From positions 1 through 64,000 of the IMG/VR virus record IMGVR_UViG_3300025072_002799: 64,000 nt of DNA, one strand, 5' to 3'. The stretch is from a virus. Shown here piece by piece: positions 21,463 through 30,932 of this stretch. Under the pieces are notes generated by a model. The model searched no databases and was not told the DNA's origin. It saw only the letters and a program-made list of their open reading frames with translations. The stretch's first letter is position 1, and each line of letters opens with the position of its first letter. The position numbers and the translations under genes were made by a program.

Positions 21463-22769
21463 TCAATTGCCCCGCCGCCAAAAGACGGCAGGGCTTGTTA
21501 CACTGCCTAAGCAGAAACATTAGCGGTTGTTAAACCACCGTTAGGCAAATTGACAGTTGCCCAATCTGGATAGCCTGTAGCGTCCAGATATTTGAGTACA
21601 ATATTTTTACTAGCATTAAGGTCAGCATTCAATTGGAAGCCACACTTTCTACATTTGAAATTGCTTTGGTTCTGGCGATTGCCTTTGTGTATGTGTCCGC
21701 ATTTGCTACATCTTTGCGAAGTGTAGCGTGCGTCAACATACACGACTTGACATCCTTTTGCCATCGCTTTGTAAGTCAAAAATTGTTCAAATTGAAAGAA
21801 ATTCCATTTATTCACTTCCTTGCGTTGTGGTTTACGAAATTTAGTCGCTCCACCACGAATGCCAGTAAGTTTTTCAAGAACGATGGTTGTTCCTTTTTCA
21901 AGATCTTTAACAATTTGTTTGGCAATACAATGGTTAATGTCCTTCCGCATAAGCCGTTCGCTTCGACTAATTTTAGCCAAGTGTCTTTTTGCAGAACGAG
22001 TGCCTTTACTTTGCAAAGCACTTCTCAACCTTTCATATCGTTCACTCAATCGTTTAATTCTTCCGCCACCGTAAAACCTATTGTCACTTACCGTAGCCAA
22101 TTTTCTGATGCCTCGATCAATGCCAATCATTTTTCCAGATGGTTCAACATCTTCAGTTTCTTTTTCAAAGACAATGTGCAGAAATGTTTTGCCTTTGACT
22201 TGAAAAAGATCTGCCGAGCATCGTTTCCATGTAAGATATTGTTCAAAATGTTTGGGGACAAAAATAGGAAGTCGAACTCTGCCTTTAAGTGTCAAAATGT
22301 TGATGGTCCTATTGGCAAAATCAACAGTCAAACTTCTGTCATCGTACCTAATTGTCGAGCATTTATTTTTAGGACAGGAAACTTTCTTTCCTTTCTTTTT
22401 ACTAACTTGAGTAGAAGCAAGTGCTTCTGTGGCTTTAACTCTGGCAGAAATAGCCAGTTGGCTTTTGAGTCCCGTGTCATTTCTGACTTGGTGGTAGGTC
22501 AAATGATGCAGACTAACTCCGTTAAACTCTTGGTTGTCCCAAGCAGTTTGACAAACATAATTGAAAGCGTCAGTATATGCTTCAAGCGTTGGCTTGAAGG
22601 TTTCACTGTCAACTTCCAATTTCAATTTAATGGTTCTCATCTGTTTCATATACGTACTCTATATAGAGTAGTCGAAGACAGATTTTGCCATAAATTATTT
22701 AAATTTTGTACTAATTATTTTGGAGACGGGCATCCTCACGGCTTTGACGTAGGAGTTTCTTGCTCGAAA
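21462..22769 (-). mobile_element. TnpB element (IS605-family, tnpB only), inserted between two late genes
   Basis: The element reads on the minus strand. The left part (22700-22769) carries a GGGCATCCTCACGGC block typical of IS605-family ends and a palindrome TACTCTATATAGAGTA (22654-22669). The right end has the hairpin GCCCTGCCGTC/GGCGGCGGGGC (21469-21496). ATCA occurs at both borders. Removing the element would join GCGGATA to ATCAG-ATG and place the next gene four bases after the previous stop. Confidence 0.65.
21507..22649 (-). CDS. tnpB: TnpB-type RNA-guided nuclease (IS200/IS605 OrfB), number 2
   Basis: 380 aa, intact RuvC-like triad: Asp in MIGIDRGIRKLATV, Glu in TIVLEKLTGIRG, Asp in LNADLNASKNIV; zinc ribbon CSKCGH...CRKCGF. 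It differs clearly from the copy at 8775-9941, so the two were acquired separately. No tnpA. The omega-RNA would span the 3' end of the gene and the hairpin at 21469-21496, with the guide read from the flanking end of the upstream late gene. Confidence 0.9.
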   Translation of the reverse strand: MKQMRTIKLKLEVDSETFKPTLEAYTDAFNYVCQTAWDNQEFNGVSLHHLTYHQVRNDTGLKSQLAISARVKATEALASTQVSKKKGKKVSCPKNKCSTIRYDDRSLTVDFANRTINILTLKGRVRLPIFVPKHFEQYLTWKRCSADLFQVKGKTFLHIVFEKETEDVEPSGKMIGIDRGIRKLATVSDNRFYGGGRIKRLSERYERLRSALQSKGTRSAKRHLAKISRSERLMRKDINHCIAKQIVKDLEKGTTIVLEKLTGIRGGATKFRKPQRKEVNKWNFFQFEQFLTYKAMAKGCQVVYVDARYTSQRCSKCGHIHKGNRQNQSNFKCRKCGFQLNADLNASKNIVLKYLDATGYPDWATVNLPNGGLTTANVSA

Positions 22770-22774
22770 ATCAG

Positions 22775-23284
22775 ATGAAAACATTCAAAGACTTTGCTGA
22801 TAAAAAAGATCGTTCAAACAAAAAACACCTAGAAATCGTTTACAAAGTGTGTGAACAAGGTGGATTAAAAGTATCAAATCATCTTGATGATGACGAACCT
22901 TATATATTTGTTCGAAATAATGCCGGGCAAACACTTTCATTTGATGGAGTAAGAATATACTCCATTGGAGATAGCATGGCATATAGAGTTCAAAAAGATG
23001 AAAATACCCATCCTTATGGTCGAGCATACTTGCTGGATCTGGAAGAAATGTTTGAAGATCTGGTGTCTGACAACACATCTACAGAAGATGCCGCAAAAGA
23101 AATAATTAAAACTGTTAGTGAAAACCTAAAGGGATTCTTTGATAAAAGCGAGAAGGCTGAAATAGAAATCAGAGATGATGACATTGATAAAGAAAAAGAT
23201 CCACTAGGAAGGGCTGCCGTTAAATCAACTGGAACTGATTACTCTAACACTGTTACGTCAAAGGGAACTAATTACGGAGGATAA
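22775..23284 (+). CDS. Hypothetical late protein starting MKTFKDFA (169 aa)
   Basis: The start is ATG 22775; a TTG at 22760 lies inside the inserted TnpB element. The N-terminus MKTFKDFADKKD matches the front half of the capsid-targeting-like tag but lacks a nearby LxE. Residues 20-90 look like a small alpha/beta domain, followed by an acidic linker and a Ser/Thr/Gly-rich end. The insertion removed its original upstream region, so its ribosome site is now poor. Confidence 0.55.
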   Translation: MKTFKDFADKKDRSNKKHLEIVYKVCEQGGLKVSNHLDDDEPYIFVRNNAGQTLSFDGVRIYSIGDSMAYRVQKDENTHPYGRAYLLDLEEMFEDLVSDNTSTEDAAKEIIKTVSENLKGFFDKSEKAEIEIRDDDIDKEKDPLGRAAVKSTGTDYSNTVTSKGTNYGG

Positions 23285-23303
23285 GTTCTTTTAAGATGTA
23301 AGT

Positions 23304-23338
23304 TAAATTAAAACGCCCCTTTTGGGCGTTTTAATTTA
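23304..23338. terminator. Bidirectional terminator, full inverted form of the genome's 16-bp repeat
   Basis: A perfect 15-bp inverted repeat (TAAATTAAAACGCCC, CTTTT loop, complement) lies exactly between a plus-strand and a minus-strand gene that converge. It contains the same AATTAAAACGCCC sequence that recurs as half-sites in the left arm of the window. Confidence 0.85.
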
Positions 23339-23339
23339 T

Positions 23340-23531
23340 TTACTTCTTACCTTTCTTCTTCTTACCCTTTAGCTTGAAGGGCCAAGTGGCTCCCATGTTA
23401 GCCATATGTCCAACATAATCATCGCTTAGGTTGTCTTTTTCAATAGACCTATTACCTTTTGACATTGTTTGTTTCCAATTAACATTTTTGCCAACGGCGT
23501 GTTCTTTTATCCATTCAGAGAATGTTATCAT
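23340..23531 (-). CDS. Small basic protein with capsid-targeting-like N-terminus (63 aa)
   Basis: MITFSEWIKE followed by His-Ala fits the TFxEW-I-x-E tag and an IxE cleavage site. The C-terminus is extremely basic (KGKKKKGKK). It is the size and charge of a T4-type internal protein. Its ATG overlaps the stop of the helicase gene, so the two are co-translated. Confidence 0.55.
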   Translation of the reverse strand: MITFSEWIKEHAVGKNVNWKQTMSKGNRSIEKDNLSDDYVGHMANMGATWPFKLKGKKKKGKK

Positions 23532-26176
23532 TATTCCTCCTTTGAGTCATCAACTACATGATATTCATCTTTGGCTCTTGTTTTTGCCACATACCTTGCA
23601 TTTTCCTCTTGTTCAAAATCTGCGTCTAATTTTGTTCTTGGGTGAGGGTACATGCTTGGCGTTAATTCAAACACTCTTTCAAATTCCAGACCTTTGGCTT
23701 TATGAGCAGTTGTAAGAATTACTGGATTTTCTTTCTCCATTTTCCTTTTGTGTTCTATCCTTTCATCTCTCGACATATCTTCACTAGATCCTCCAAGTCT
23801 TTTTTTCAGCCATTTTTTGAAATCCTTAACACTAACATGAGGATCTTCATAGCTTGGTATATCTTTTGACTTAAGCTGCTCTTGTGCAACTTCTATAGAA
23901 GCATGAAGTGCTTGTTGCGCCTCCAACAAATCCTGTAGATGTCCAATCTTTCTTGATTGTCCGCCCCAATCTTCTTTTTTCTTATCAACAAATTCGTCTA
24001 GTTCGTCCCTGAATTCATTTAAATTACTATCATCATTTACATTTTTCCATTTTCCCCAAGCCATAACTCTGTTTACCAAACCAACTACATCATTTGCTAA
24101 ATCTTTTCCATAAATAATAAAAGGTATTTTATGTTTCAAAAGATCCATAGCAGCTTTTGCCAATGGTTCATTTGTTCTTGCAATAAACGCTGTTTGTTTT
24201 TTCATTTCTCCAAGAGATCTCATCTCATCTCCCAAACGATCTATTGTATCGTCATATTTTAGTTCTTGATCGGAGACATATGCTGGATCGTCTGGGTCAT
24301 GTTCTCGACCTGCTCGCAAGTCATTTACAACAGTATTTTCATTGGCGTGATCAATGATTCCTTGTTTTGATCTAAAGTTCATAGTTAAAGGCTTCACCAC
24401 AGAATCTTTGTTTTTAGAGCCGTCAATAAGCATGGATGTAATATCTTTTAGAGCATTATCATCTGCCCCTCTAAATCTATACATTCCTTGATTTTTATCT
24501 CCTACAGCCACTACTCTAGCACCGTTTTCAATTAATTTTTGCAAAAGAACTTTTTGAGATATATTAAAATCTTGAACTTCATCTACAAGAACGTATTTGT
24601 ATTTTTGAGGCTTACTCCAATCCAATTCGTCTGCATGTTGGGCTGCGTACCAAAGATCATCATTGAAATCTCTTAATGTTTTAAGATTTCTTTTTACTGG
24701 CTTATCTAACTTTGTCCATTTCCTTTTTCTTTTGTCATATTTGTGAGTTTGCATAAACTCTTGATCAATTCCATGCGGTTGAGAACTCTTCAAAAGCCAC
24801 ACAGAAGCCTGTATCATTCTTTCCAAAAAGTCTTCACTGGCGAAATTATCTAACCCCATAAATTCAGATATTTGTTCATTAAAGAAATCAGAGTTTCCAT
24901 CTTTTTCCAATCTTTCTTTTGTTTGTTCCAGGGAAGTGTTTATGTCGTGTTCTTCTGCTATTTTTTTAATTCCCTCTGTAGCGTTTTCTGGAGACAGGTT
25001 GTAGGACTTCGCTAAGCCAGTCAATTTCTCTACTTCTTTATTGAATTCCCTCCAGATATTTTTCATATATCCACCAATATAATTTGACATGCCTGGATCT
25101 TCAAAGTGAGGAACGTCTAGATCTTTGATCATTGCCCTGTATTGGTTTCCATCAAGTATTTCTCTTATTTTGCTCGTATTTTTTGCTGGGGCATAATCAG
25201 CAATTCTTTCGGTTGGTTTAACATTGTTTGACTCTAAAACTCTCCCAGCGTAAGAATTTGTGGTAAATATATGCTTTTTCATCCATGTAGGGAAATCTTC
25301 AACAGCCTCTTCTCTATTTTTGGTTCCGAATACCAAATACAACCATTTTTCACCTTCTTTACCGAAATTCTCAGCCAAATGCTTTAACATTGTTGTTTTG
25401 CCAGTTCCGGCTAATGCTGGTATGACCATATGATCATCGTCTTCGCCATCTTTCATTTGTTTGAATCTGTCTGCTATATCCTGTTGCTCGTCAGTCAATT
25501 CAAAAGATTTTTTCTCTTCTTTGTATGTTGATTTGGCTAAGTCACTGGCTTTTGGTCCTTGAACTGTTTTTCCATCTTTGCCTAAGAATCTTTTGAACCT
25601 TTTTGGTAACTCTTCTTGTGACATGTGATAATTGTGCCATTGCAACTTTCCTTTCCAAATAGTCACATATGTCCAAGACCCTTCCCTGTCATCATTCTTT
25701 TTAAGGGCAACGTATTGACCTTTCTTTATTTTGTGAGGAATGCCATGATAGTCCTCAAGTTCTTCATCTTCTACTGCTGTTGCGAGAAGCCATTGTCCCT
25801 TGCCTGAACTTGCTGGAGTTGCAACCCTTCCTTGAGGAACCTGAGATTGCTGTTGTGGAGCGTCTTGAGACTGAGATTGACCGCCTCCTGTCATCATATT
25901 TATATGATCAATAACTTGCTTTCTGCTCCACCTTGTTCCATCTACTTCAATATCTGGAACCCAACCGTCTGGCTTTTCTGCTAGTTTTTTAGAAATAAAT
26001 CCCCACCACCAATCAGGAATTTTATCTATGCTAGGATATTCTGTCCATCCTTTGTTTTTCCCTCCGTAAAATCTTACGGATTCTTGAATTAAATCACCAG
26101 CCAACCATTCTTTGAATGATTCTGCTCGTGGCGCATCTGTTGGGTCACTGTATTGGGGCGTATAAAATTTATTCAT
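23531..26176 (-). CDS. UvrD/PcrA-type SF1 helicase with tagged N-terminal extension
   Basis: 881 aa. Superfamily 1A motifs in order: Walker A PALAGTGKTT (~residue 255), Walker B LVDEVQD, motif III VGDKNQGMYRFRGA, motif IV MNFRSKQGI, motif V TAHKAKGLEF, motif VI YVAKTRAKDEY. About 230 extra N-terminal residues include SFKEWLAGDLIQE followed by Ser (residues ~20-33), the shared tag with an IxE site, then a small domain and a Gln/Pro/Ser-rich linker. Likely a 3'-5' DNA helicase; the tag suggests delivery with the genome. Confidence 0.85.
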   Translation of the reverse strand: MNKFYTPQYSDPTDAPRAESFKEWLAGDLIQESVRFYGGKNKGWTEYPSIDKIPDWWWGFISKKLAEKPDGWVPDIEVDGTRWSRKQVIDHINMMTGGGQSQSQDAPQQQSQVPQGRVATPASSGKGQWLLATAVEDEELEDYHGIPHKIKKGQYVALKKNDDREGSWTYVTIWKGKLQWHNYHMSQEELPKRFKRFLGKDGKTVQGPKASDLAKSTYKEEKKSFELTDEQQDIADRFKQMKDGEDDDHMVIPALAGTGKTTMLKHLAENFGKEGEKWLYLVFGTKNREEAVEDFPTWMKKHIFTTNSYAGRVLESNNVKPTERIADYAPAKNTSKIREILDGNQYRAMIKDLDVPHFEDPGMSNYIGGYMKNIWREFNKEVEKLTGLAKSYNLSPENATEGIKKIAEEHDINTSLEQTKERLEKDGNSDFFNEQISEFMGLDNFASEDFLERMIQASVWLLKSSQPHGIDQEFMQTHKYDKRKRKWTKLDKPVKRNLKTLRDFNDDLWYAAQHADELDWSKPQKYKYVLVDEVQDFNISQKVLLQKLIENGARVVAVGDKNQGMYRFRGADDNALKDITSMLIDGSKNKDSVVKPLTMNFRSKQGIIDHANENTVVNDLRAGREHDPDDPAYVSDQELKYDDTIDRLGDEMRSLGEMKKQTAFIARTNEPLAKAAMDLLKHKIPFIIYGKDLANDVVGLVNRVMAWGKWKNVNDDSNLNEFRDELDEFVDKKKEDWGGQSRKIGHLQDLLEAQQALHASIEVAQEQLKSKDIPSYEDPHVSVKDFKKWLKKRLGGSSEDMSRDERIEHKRKMEKENPVILTTAHKAKGLEFERVFELTPSMYPHPRTKLDADFEQEENARYVAKTRAKDEYHVVDDSKEE

Positions 26177-26238
26177 TTAGGCTTTCTACCATTCATAAAA
26201 ATTAATCAACTATCTTCGTTAACAATGTATATATAAGG

Positions 26239-26856
26239 ATGGCTGACAATCCTCAAATACCTCCTGTAGGCGTTCCTCCACAATATCAACATATGTTTCA
26301 AGGAGCAGAACCCCAAGAAGCTCCCCAACCTTATAAACGTGTTGGGATGAATCAATACGGTCCCAGCGTAAAGAGCATTGCAAGAGGAAGTTTAGTCTGG
26401 TTTAAGTATTTGAATTATCAGCATGACCCAGCACCATTGGTCGTTGTAACAGATATTTGGCCGAATCACATTAGAGGAGTTAATTTGCATTATTTGACAT
26501 TTAATTACATAAAACGCTTATTAACTTTGCATATGCAAGGTCAAGGTCACTTATTCTCATATTTTCATGTAAGACAAGATCAATATTTAGTCAATTCATT
26601 TCGTACATATAAGAGAATGGGTGTAAAGCAAATTAAATCTTTAGACACAGATTTTTTACTTAATGTTCTTGGGAACGTAATGTCTTTTGACCCTGCTGAA
26701 GTTGAGCAAATGAGAGTTTACGTAAGAGAGCAAATGGGAAGAGATCCAAATCAAAAAGCAGAATCAACAACAGAGAAATATATGGGAATGCAACGTGGTA
26801 ACGCTGAGCATGGATTTGAACAGCCCCACCCTCCACAAGAGCCTAGAGGTATTTAA
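26239..26856 (+). CDS. Conserved T4-like virion or assembly protein upstream of the tape measure (205 aa)
   Basis: A central beta-rich domain contains PLVVVTDIWPNHIRGVNLHYLTFNYIKRLL, a pattern I associate with conserved structural genes of T4-like and jumbo phages, though I cannot name the protein. Pro/Gln-rich at both ends. It overlaps the tape-measure start by one base, so a tail-tip or tube-length role is plausible. Confidence 0.5.
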   Translation: MADNPQIPPVGVPPQYQHMFQGAEPQEAPQPYKRVGMNQYGPSVKSIARGSLVWFKYLNYQHDPAPLVVVTDIWPNHIRGVNLHYLTFNYIKRLLTLHMQGQGHLFSYFHVRQDQYLVNSFRTYKRMGVKQIKSLDTDFLLNVLGNVMSFDPAEVEQMRVYVREQMGRDPNQKAESTTEKYMGMQRGNAEHGFEQPHPPQEPRGI

Positions 26857-29800
26857 TGGCAGGTAATTTATTTGATGATTTAATGGCAGCAGTCAACATA
26901 ACGCCAGCCGGTGGAGGCAGTAGTGGTGGCGATGCACCTGATCTAGATGATATGATCGGTGCAATAGATGGACTCGAAGAAACTCTTGATAGTGCATCAA
27001 AAACTATGTCGGACATGTTTTCGAGCCTTGGTGAAGACGGAGAAATGGCTGGCGAAGGATTTAGGTCTGCTCGCGATGAAAGCATGGATTACGCAAAAGC
27101 TGTAGACAGCGTTGCAAAAAGCGTTGTTGCCTCGGCTGCTTCTATTGCTAAGGCATCAGTCAACCTTTCTATGGCTTTCACTGGTGGCGAAGGTTTTATA
27201 AAAGGAGTATTCAAAGGCGTTATAAAAGATGAAGTTGAATACCTTCAAGGAATCAGGGAGATTGCCTTTGTAACTCAGGGGATCACTAGAGACACCGAGA
27301 ATCTACAAAACCAATGGCAGGATGTTGGAAAGATTACAAGGATTACCGGGAAAAATATACTCGGATTCCAAAAACAATACATGAAAAACCTTAAAAAAGG
27401 TTATAAAACTCAAGAGAAAACTGTAGAAGTAACTAAAACTGGTCTTAATGTTGCAAATCTGATTGGCGCTGAGGCTGAGAGTACGGCAGATGTTTTTAAT
27501 TCATGGCATATGCAATTAGGAAGAAACACTTCCCAAATCGCTCAAATGGGTCGCGGAATGAGAACTGTTGCTCTTGAAACTGGTGTTATGGGCGACAATT
27601 TAGTTGAAGTCGCAAAAAATTCTGAAAGCACAATGAAAAGACTTCGCAATATGGGAAGTCTAACAGCAGACGCAACTCAAAATCTAATGACAGTGCTGGC
27701 AGAAGCAGGGAAGTTAGGTGCTGGGGAAACAGCAGCCGATCTCACGAATGCACTGAGTGGTATGAGTGGATTCATGGAAGCTTCTGGAGGAATGCAAGCG
27801 ATGCTTGCCAATTCTGGTCTTACAAGGGATGAATTGTTTGGAGGCGAAGCTCTGCAAAGTAAAGAGTCCATGAAAAAAGTTGCCGCAGGCGGAATGGATT
27901 TCATGAAACGCGCTGCCCCTGGACTTGGGGATGATGTTTCATTAGAAAAGCTTAAATCACTTAGTGGATCTGAAAAAGGTGGAATTGACGTACAACTCAA
28001 GGCTATGGGCTTCAAAGAAGGTTTTGCCGGTCTTTTTAACACCATTCAAGCTGCCGAGGAAGCAAGTAAATCATATTCAGAGAAACTTGGTGAGTTGAAA
28101 AAGTCAATGAAAGATGGGGCTAATACAACTCAAGAAAACAAACACATAAATGAGAAGATGGCTGACATGGAAGTCATGGAAAGTCAACGATTGTTGAGCA
28201 AGTTTTTAGAAAACTCTAAACTAAAAATAACACAGGCTGGGAAGGAAGGAGTCTCTGCCAGTGATGCATTCGCTTCTGCAATGAAAACTTCTCTTGCTGA
28301 TGAAGGGGATTCACTTAGTGCTTTGGGTGCCGGTGGTTTAGAAGGTGCGGACAAAATAAGAGCAGTGTTAGAAAAAGCTGCCGCAGGAGTAAACCAACAG
28401 TTGGAGGATGCTGGGATTGATGGCATGACAATTGATCCAAGTTCGATAAAAGATGCTTTGAAAGATCCAAAGCAATATGAGATTCTAATGAAGCAAATGG
28501 ATGAGGCTCAGAAGGCAGCAGATACAGCAGAAAAAGCTGCGTTAGATCCTATGTCAAAAATAGCATTTGAACAGGCAAAGCTTAATGAAACCATGAAAGG
28601 CTATAGTTCGGCTGCATTAAAACATCTTGGTTGGCTGCAAATCATTGCATTCCAATTAACGGCAACTGCCGCCGTCTCTGCTTTGGGTGCTGGAGGATTA
28701 TTGAACAGGGGTGGTGGATTCTTAAAGAGTTTAATGACTAAAACGCCAGGAGCAGCAGGAGCAGCAGCATCATCAGCAGGATCAGCAGCTTCTTCGGCTG
28801 CTGGAATGGCAGGCACACTAGGCGGAAGAATTGCTGGTGGTGGAAAAACTGCTTTGGGGGCTGTTGGGAAAGGTGCAGGTAAAGCGTTAAGAGGAGTCGT
28901 GGGTCCTATAACAACGGTTGTTGGAAACAGCATGGCATCTCTTGGTGCAGCAGCCACAAATCTTGGAACAAAACTTCCAGTTGTAGGAAGTGCTGTTTCA
29001 GGTCTTGGAGGTTCACTAACAAGCATGGGAACATCAATAGCTGCGGTTGGAGCGGGTCCAATTGCTGGGGTAGCTGCTGCCGCTGCGGTCGTTGTAGGAC
29101 TGGCTGGTGGAATTATTCAATCTTTTGCGGCTGCGAAAGAGGCGCACAACATGTTTGGTGTTGCGGTAGATGAAGTGACAATGAAGCAAAAAATGGCTGC
29201 TGAAAGTGCTGGATTCCTAACTGGAATATTAAACACTTTAACTTTAGGATTTTTCAAAGGTGCTTTAGGACCGGCTGGTGATTTGACTCAAAAATTAGCC
29301 AAATTTTTTGACATGTTCCCAGTTGCAATGATGTGGATTCAGGCAATATTGTTGCCATTCAAAATTCTTTGGGGAGTTCTTAAAGGTTTGTTCAGATTTG
29401 TAATAGAAGTATTCAAAGGCATTTGGGAAGGCATAAAGGCAATTCTCACTCCAATACAAGATGCATTCGCCGCTTTGGTTGATCCAATTATGGCAGCATT
29501 CGAACCATTTACTGGTTCTGGCGTAAAGGCAATTAGTGTTGTAGAAGGAATCGCTACCGCATTTCAAATGGTAGGAAAAGTCGTTGGCTTTTTGTTTACG
29601 ATATTAGGAAAATTGATTGGATGGGGTTTAAAGCCATTAATACTAGTGTTTTCTGTTGTTGGAAAAATATTAGGCTTTTTTGCCAAAGTGTTCATGAAAG
29701 TGTTTACTCCAATATACGCATTCTTTGAAGTCATTGTATCAGTCTTGGGGAAAATAGGACAATTGTTTGGTGGCGCAGAAGGAGGCGTTTCGATTTTCGA

Positions 29801-30920
29801 AACTTTAGGTTCAACTTTAGATTCAGTCCTTGGAGCCGTGGGAAAAGCCCTTATGTTTGTCCTGTCTCCACTTATGTGGCTCGGAAAAGTATTGTTTAAT
29901 ATAGTTTCTGTTCTTGGTTCAATTTTCATCATAGCCCCACTTGTTGGATTGTTCAACCATTTCAAAAATACTTTAAGCAATTTGTGGACGGTCTTGAAAT
30001 ATGTAGGGGCATTTTTATATGACACTTTTGCTCCAGAAATTGAATATATTGGTGGAATATTTGAATGGATGGGCGGAATTTTTGGTGCAGTTGGAGAAGC
30101 AGCCAATAGCTTTGGAGAAGCTGTTCAAGGATTGCTGAAAAAGTTTGGACTTGCCGAATTAGAAAAAGGAGACAAAAGAACGTGGGCTGGCTGGGCAGCA
30201 GGGCAAGATAAGGCACCAACTGCGGAGGGTGTGGCAAACGGAGGAGAAAGAACTTGGTTCCAATGGGCGATGGGAGAGGAAAAGACTCAAAAAACCCACA
30301 AGCAAAGAGGAGAGTTGCCAGAGGAGGAAAAGAGTTTCTACCAACATGGAACAAAAAAGGGAAGCATCTATACCCATGACATACATTTAGAAAAATTGCT
30401 AGATCAACTTATTCCAAAGAGTGGCGCAACTGTAGGCATGGGTGCTGTTGGCGCTATGGGAATGGCGGCAATGAATCCTCTTGGTGCTATAGGAGAATCT
30501 TTAATGGCTCCCGCTAATCTTGTGGCATCTGCTTTTGGATTTCCTGAGATGTTTGGCGATGGTGGCGCAACAAAAACAGCAGAACCAAAGTCGCTGATTG
30601 ATGTTGGAGACAAGCTGCAAGCAGATTATGCCTCTGAGGAACCTTCGGCTGGATCAGCAGCTAATGCAAATTTATTAGTTCAATTACTATCTCAACAAGT
30701 GGCTCAAACTGAATTGCTTAGAGAAGGAAATACATATTTAAGAACAATAGCTCTGGCTAATAGCGATAGCGGGTCAGTGGGTGGAGGGACGCTTGATGGT
30801 GGAAGCACAGACACAAAATCTAGACCTTCAATGAGTAAATTGAATGCAAATTGGCCATCTGTGTATCACCAAAGCAGTGCAACTCAAGTAGTAAATAGCG
30901 GGGGTAATGATGGACAATAA
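26856..30920 (+). CDS. Tail tape measure protein
   Basis: 1354 aa, the longest gene in the window, placed directly before the baseplate genes. It has an Ala/Gly-rich helical build with long coiled regions. An Ala/Gly tract (GAAGAAASSAGSAASSAAGMAG is part of it) lies near residue 640, and several hydrophobic segments (about 590-615, 735-760, 815-850, 890-960) are typical of tape measures that insert in the host membrane. GAGG precedes the ATG. It sets tail length and probably forms part of the DNA-ejection channel. Confidence 0.85.
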   Translation: MAGNLFDDLMAAVNITPAGGGSSGGDAPDLDDMIGAIDGLEETLDSASKTMSDMFSSLGEDGEMAGEGFRSARDESMDYAKAVDSVAKSVVASAASIAKASVNLSMAFTGGEGFIKGVFKGVIKDEVEYLQGIREIAFVTQGITRDTENLQNQWQDVGKITRITGKNILGFQKQYMKNLKKGYKTQEKTVEVTKTGLNVANLIGAEAESTADVFNSWHMQLGRNTSQIAQMGRGMRTVALETGVMGDNLVEVAKNSESTMKRLRNMGSLTADATQNLMTVLAEAGKLGAGETAADLTNALSGMSGFMEASGGMQAMLANSGLTRDELFGGEALQSKESMKKVAAGGMDFMKRAAPGLGDDVSLEKLKSLSGSEKGGIDVQLKAMGFKEGFAGLFNTIQAAEEASKSYSEKLGELKKSMKDGANTTQENKHINEKMADMEVMESQRLLSKFLENSKLKITQAGKEGVSASDAFASAMKTSLADEGDSLSALGAGGLEGADKIRAVLEKAAAGVNQQLEDAGIDGMTIDPSSIKDALKDPKQYEILMKQMDEAQKAADTAEKAALDPMSKIAFEQAKLNETMKGYSSAALKHLGWLQIIAFQLTATAAVSALGAGGLLNRGGGFLKSLMTKTPGAAGAAASSAGSAASSAAGMAGTLGGRIAGGGKTALGAVGKGAGKALRGVVGPITTVVGNSMASLGAAATNLGTKLPVVGSAVSGLGGSLTSMGTSIAAVGAGPIAGVAAAAAVVVGLAGGIIQSFAAAKEAHNMFGVAVDEVTMKQKMAAESAGFLTGILNTLTLGFFKGALGPAGDLTQKLAKFFDMFPVAMMWIQAILLPFKILWGVLKGLFRFVIEVFKGIWEGIKAILTPIQDAFAALVDPIMAAFEPFTGSGVKAISVVEGIATAFQMVGKVVGFLFTILGKLIGWGLKPLILVFSVVGKILGFFAKVFMKVFTPIYAFFEVIVSVLGKIGQLFGGAEGGVSIFETLGSTLDSVLGAVGKALMFVLSPLMWLGKVLFNIVSVLGSIFIIAPLVGLFNHFKNTLSNLWTVLKYVGAFLYDTFAPEIEYIGGIFEWMGGIFGAVGEAANSFGEAVQGLLKKFGLAELEKGDKRTWAGWAAGQDKAPTAEGVANGGERTWFQWAMGEEKTQKTHKQRGELPEEEKSFYQHGTKKGSIYTHDIHLEKLLDQLIPKSGATVGMGAVGAMGMAAMNPLGAIGESLMAPANLVASAFGFPEMFGDGGATKTAEPKSLIDVGDKLQADYASEEPSAGSAANANLLVQLLSQQVAQTELLREGNTYLRTIALANSDSGSVGGGTLDGGSTDTKSRPSMSKLNANWPSVYHQSSATQVVNSGGNDGQ

Positions 30921-30932
30921 GAAGGAGATTAA

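Noticed and set aside
22760-22774. Start of the 22775 gene at TTG 22760
   Set aside because: This codon lies inside the inserted TnpB element; the MKTFKDF start at 22775 matches related N-termini.
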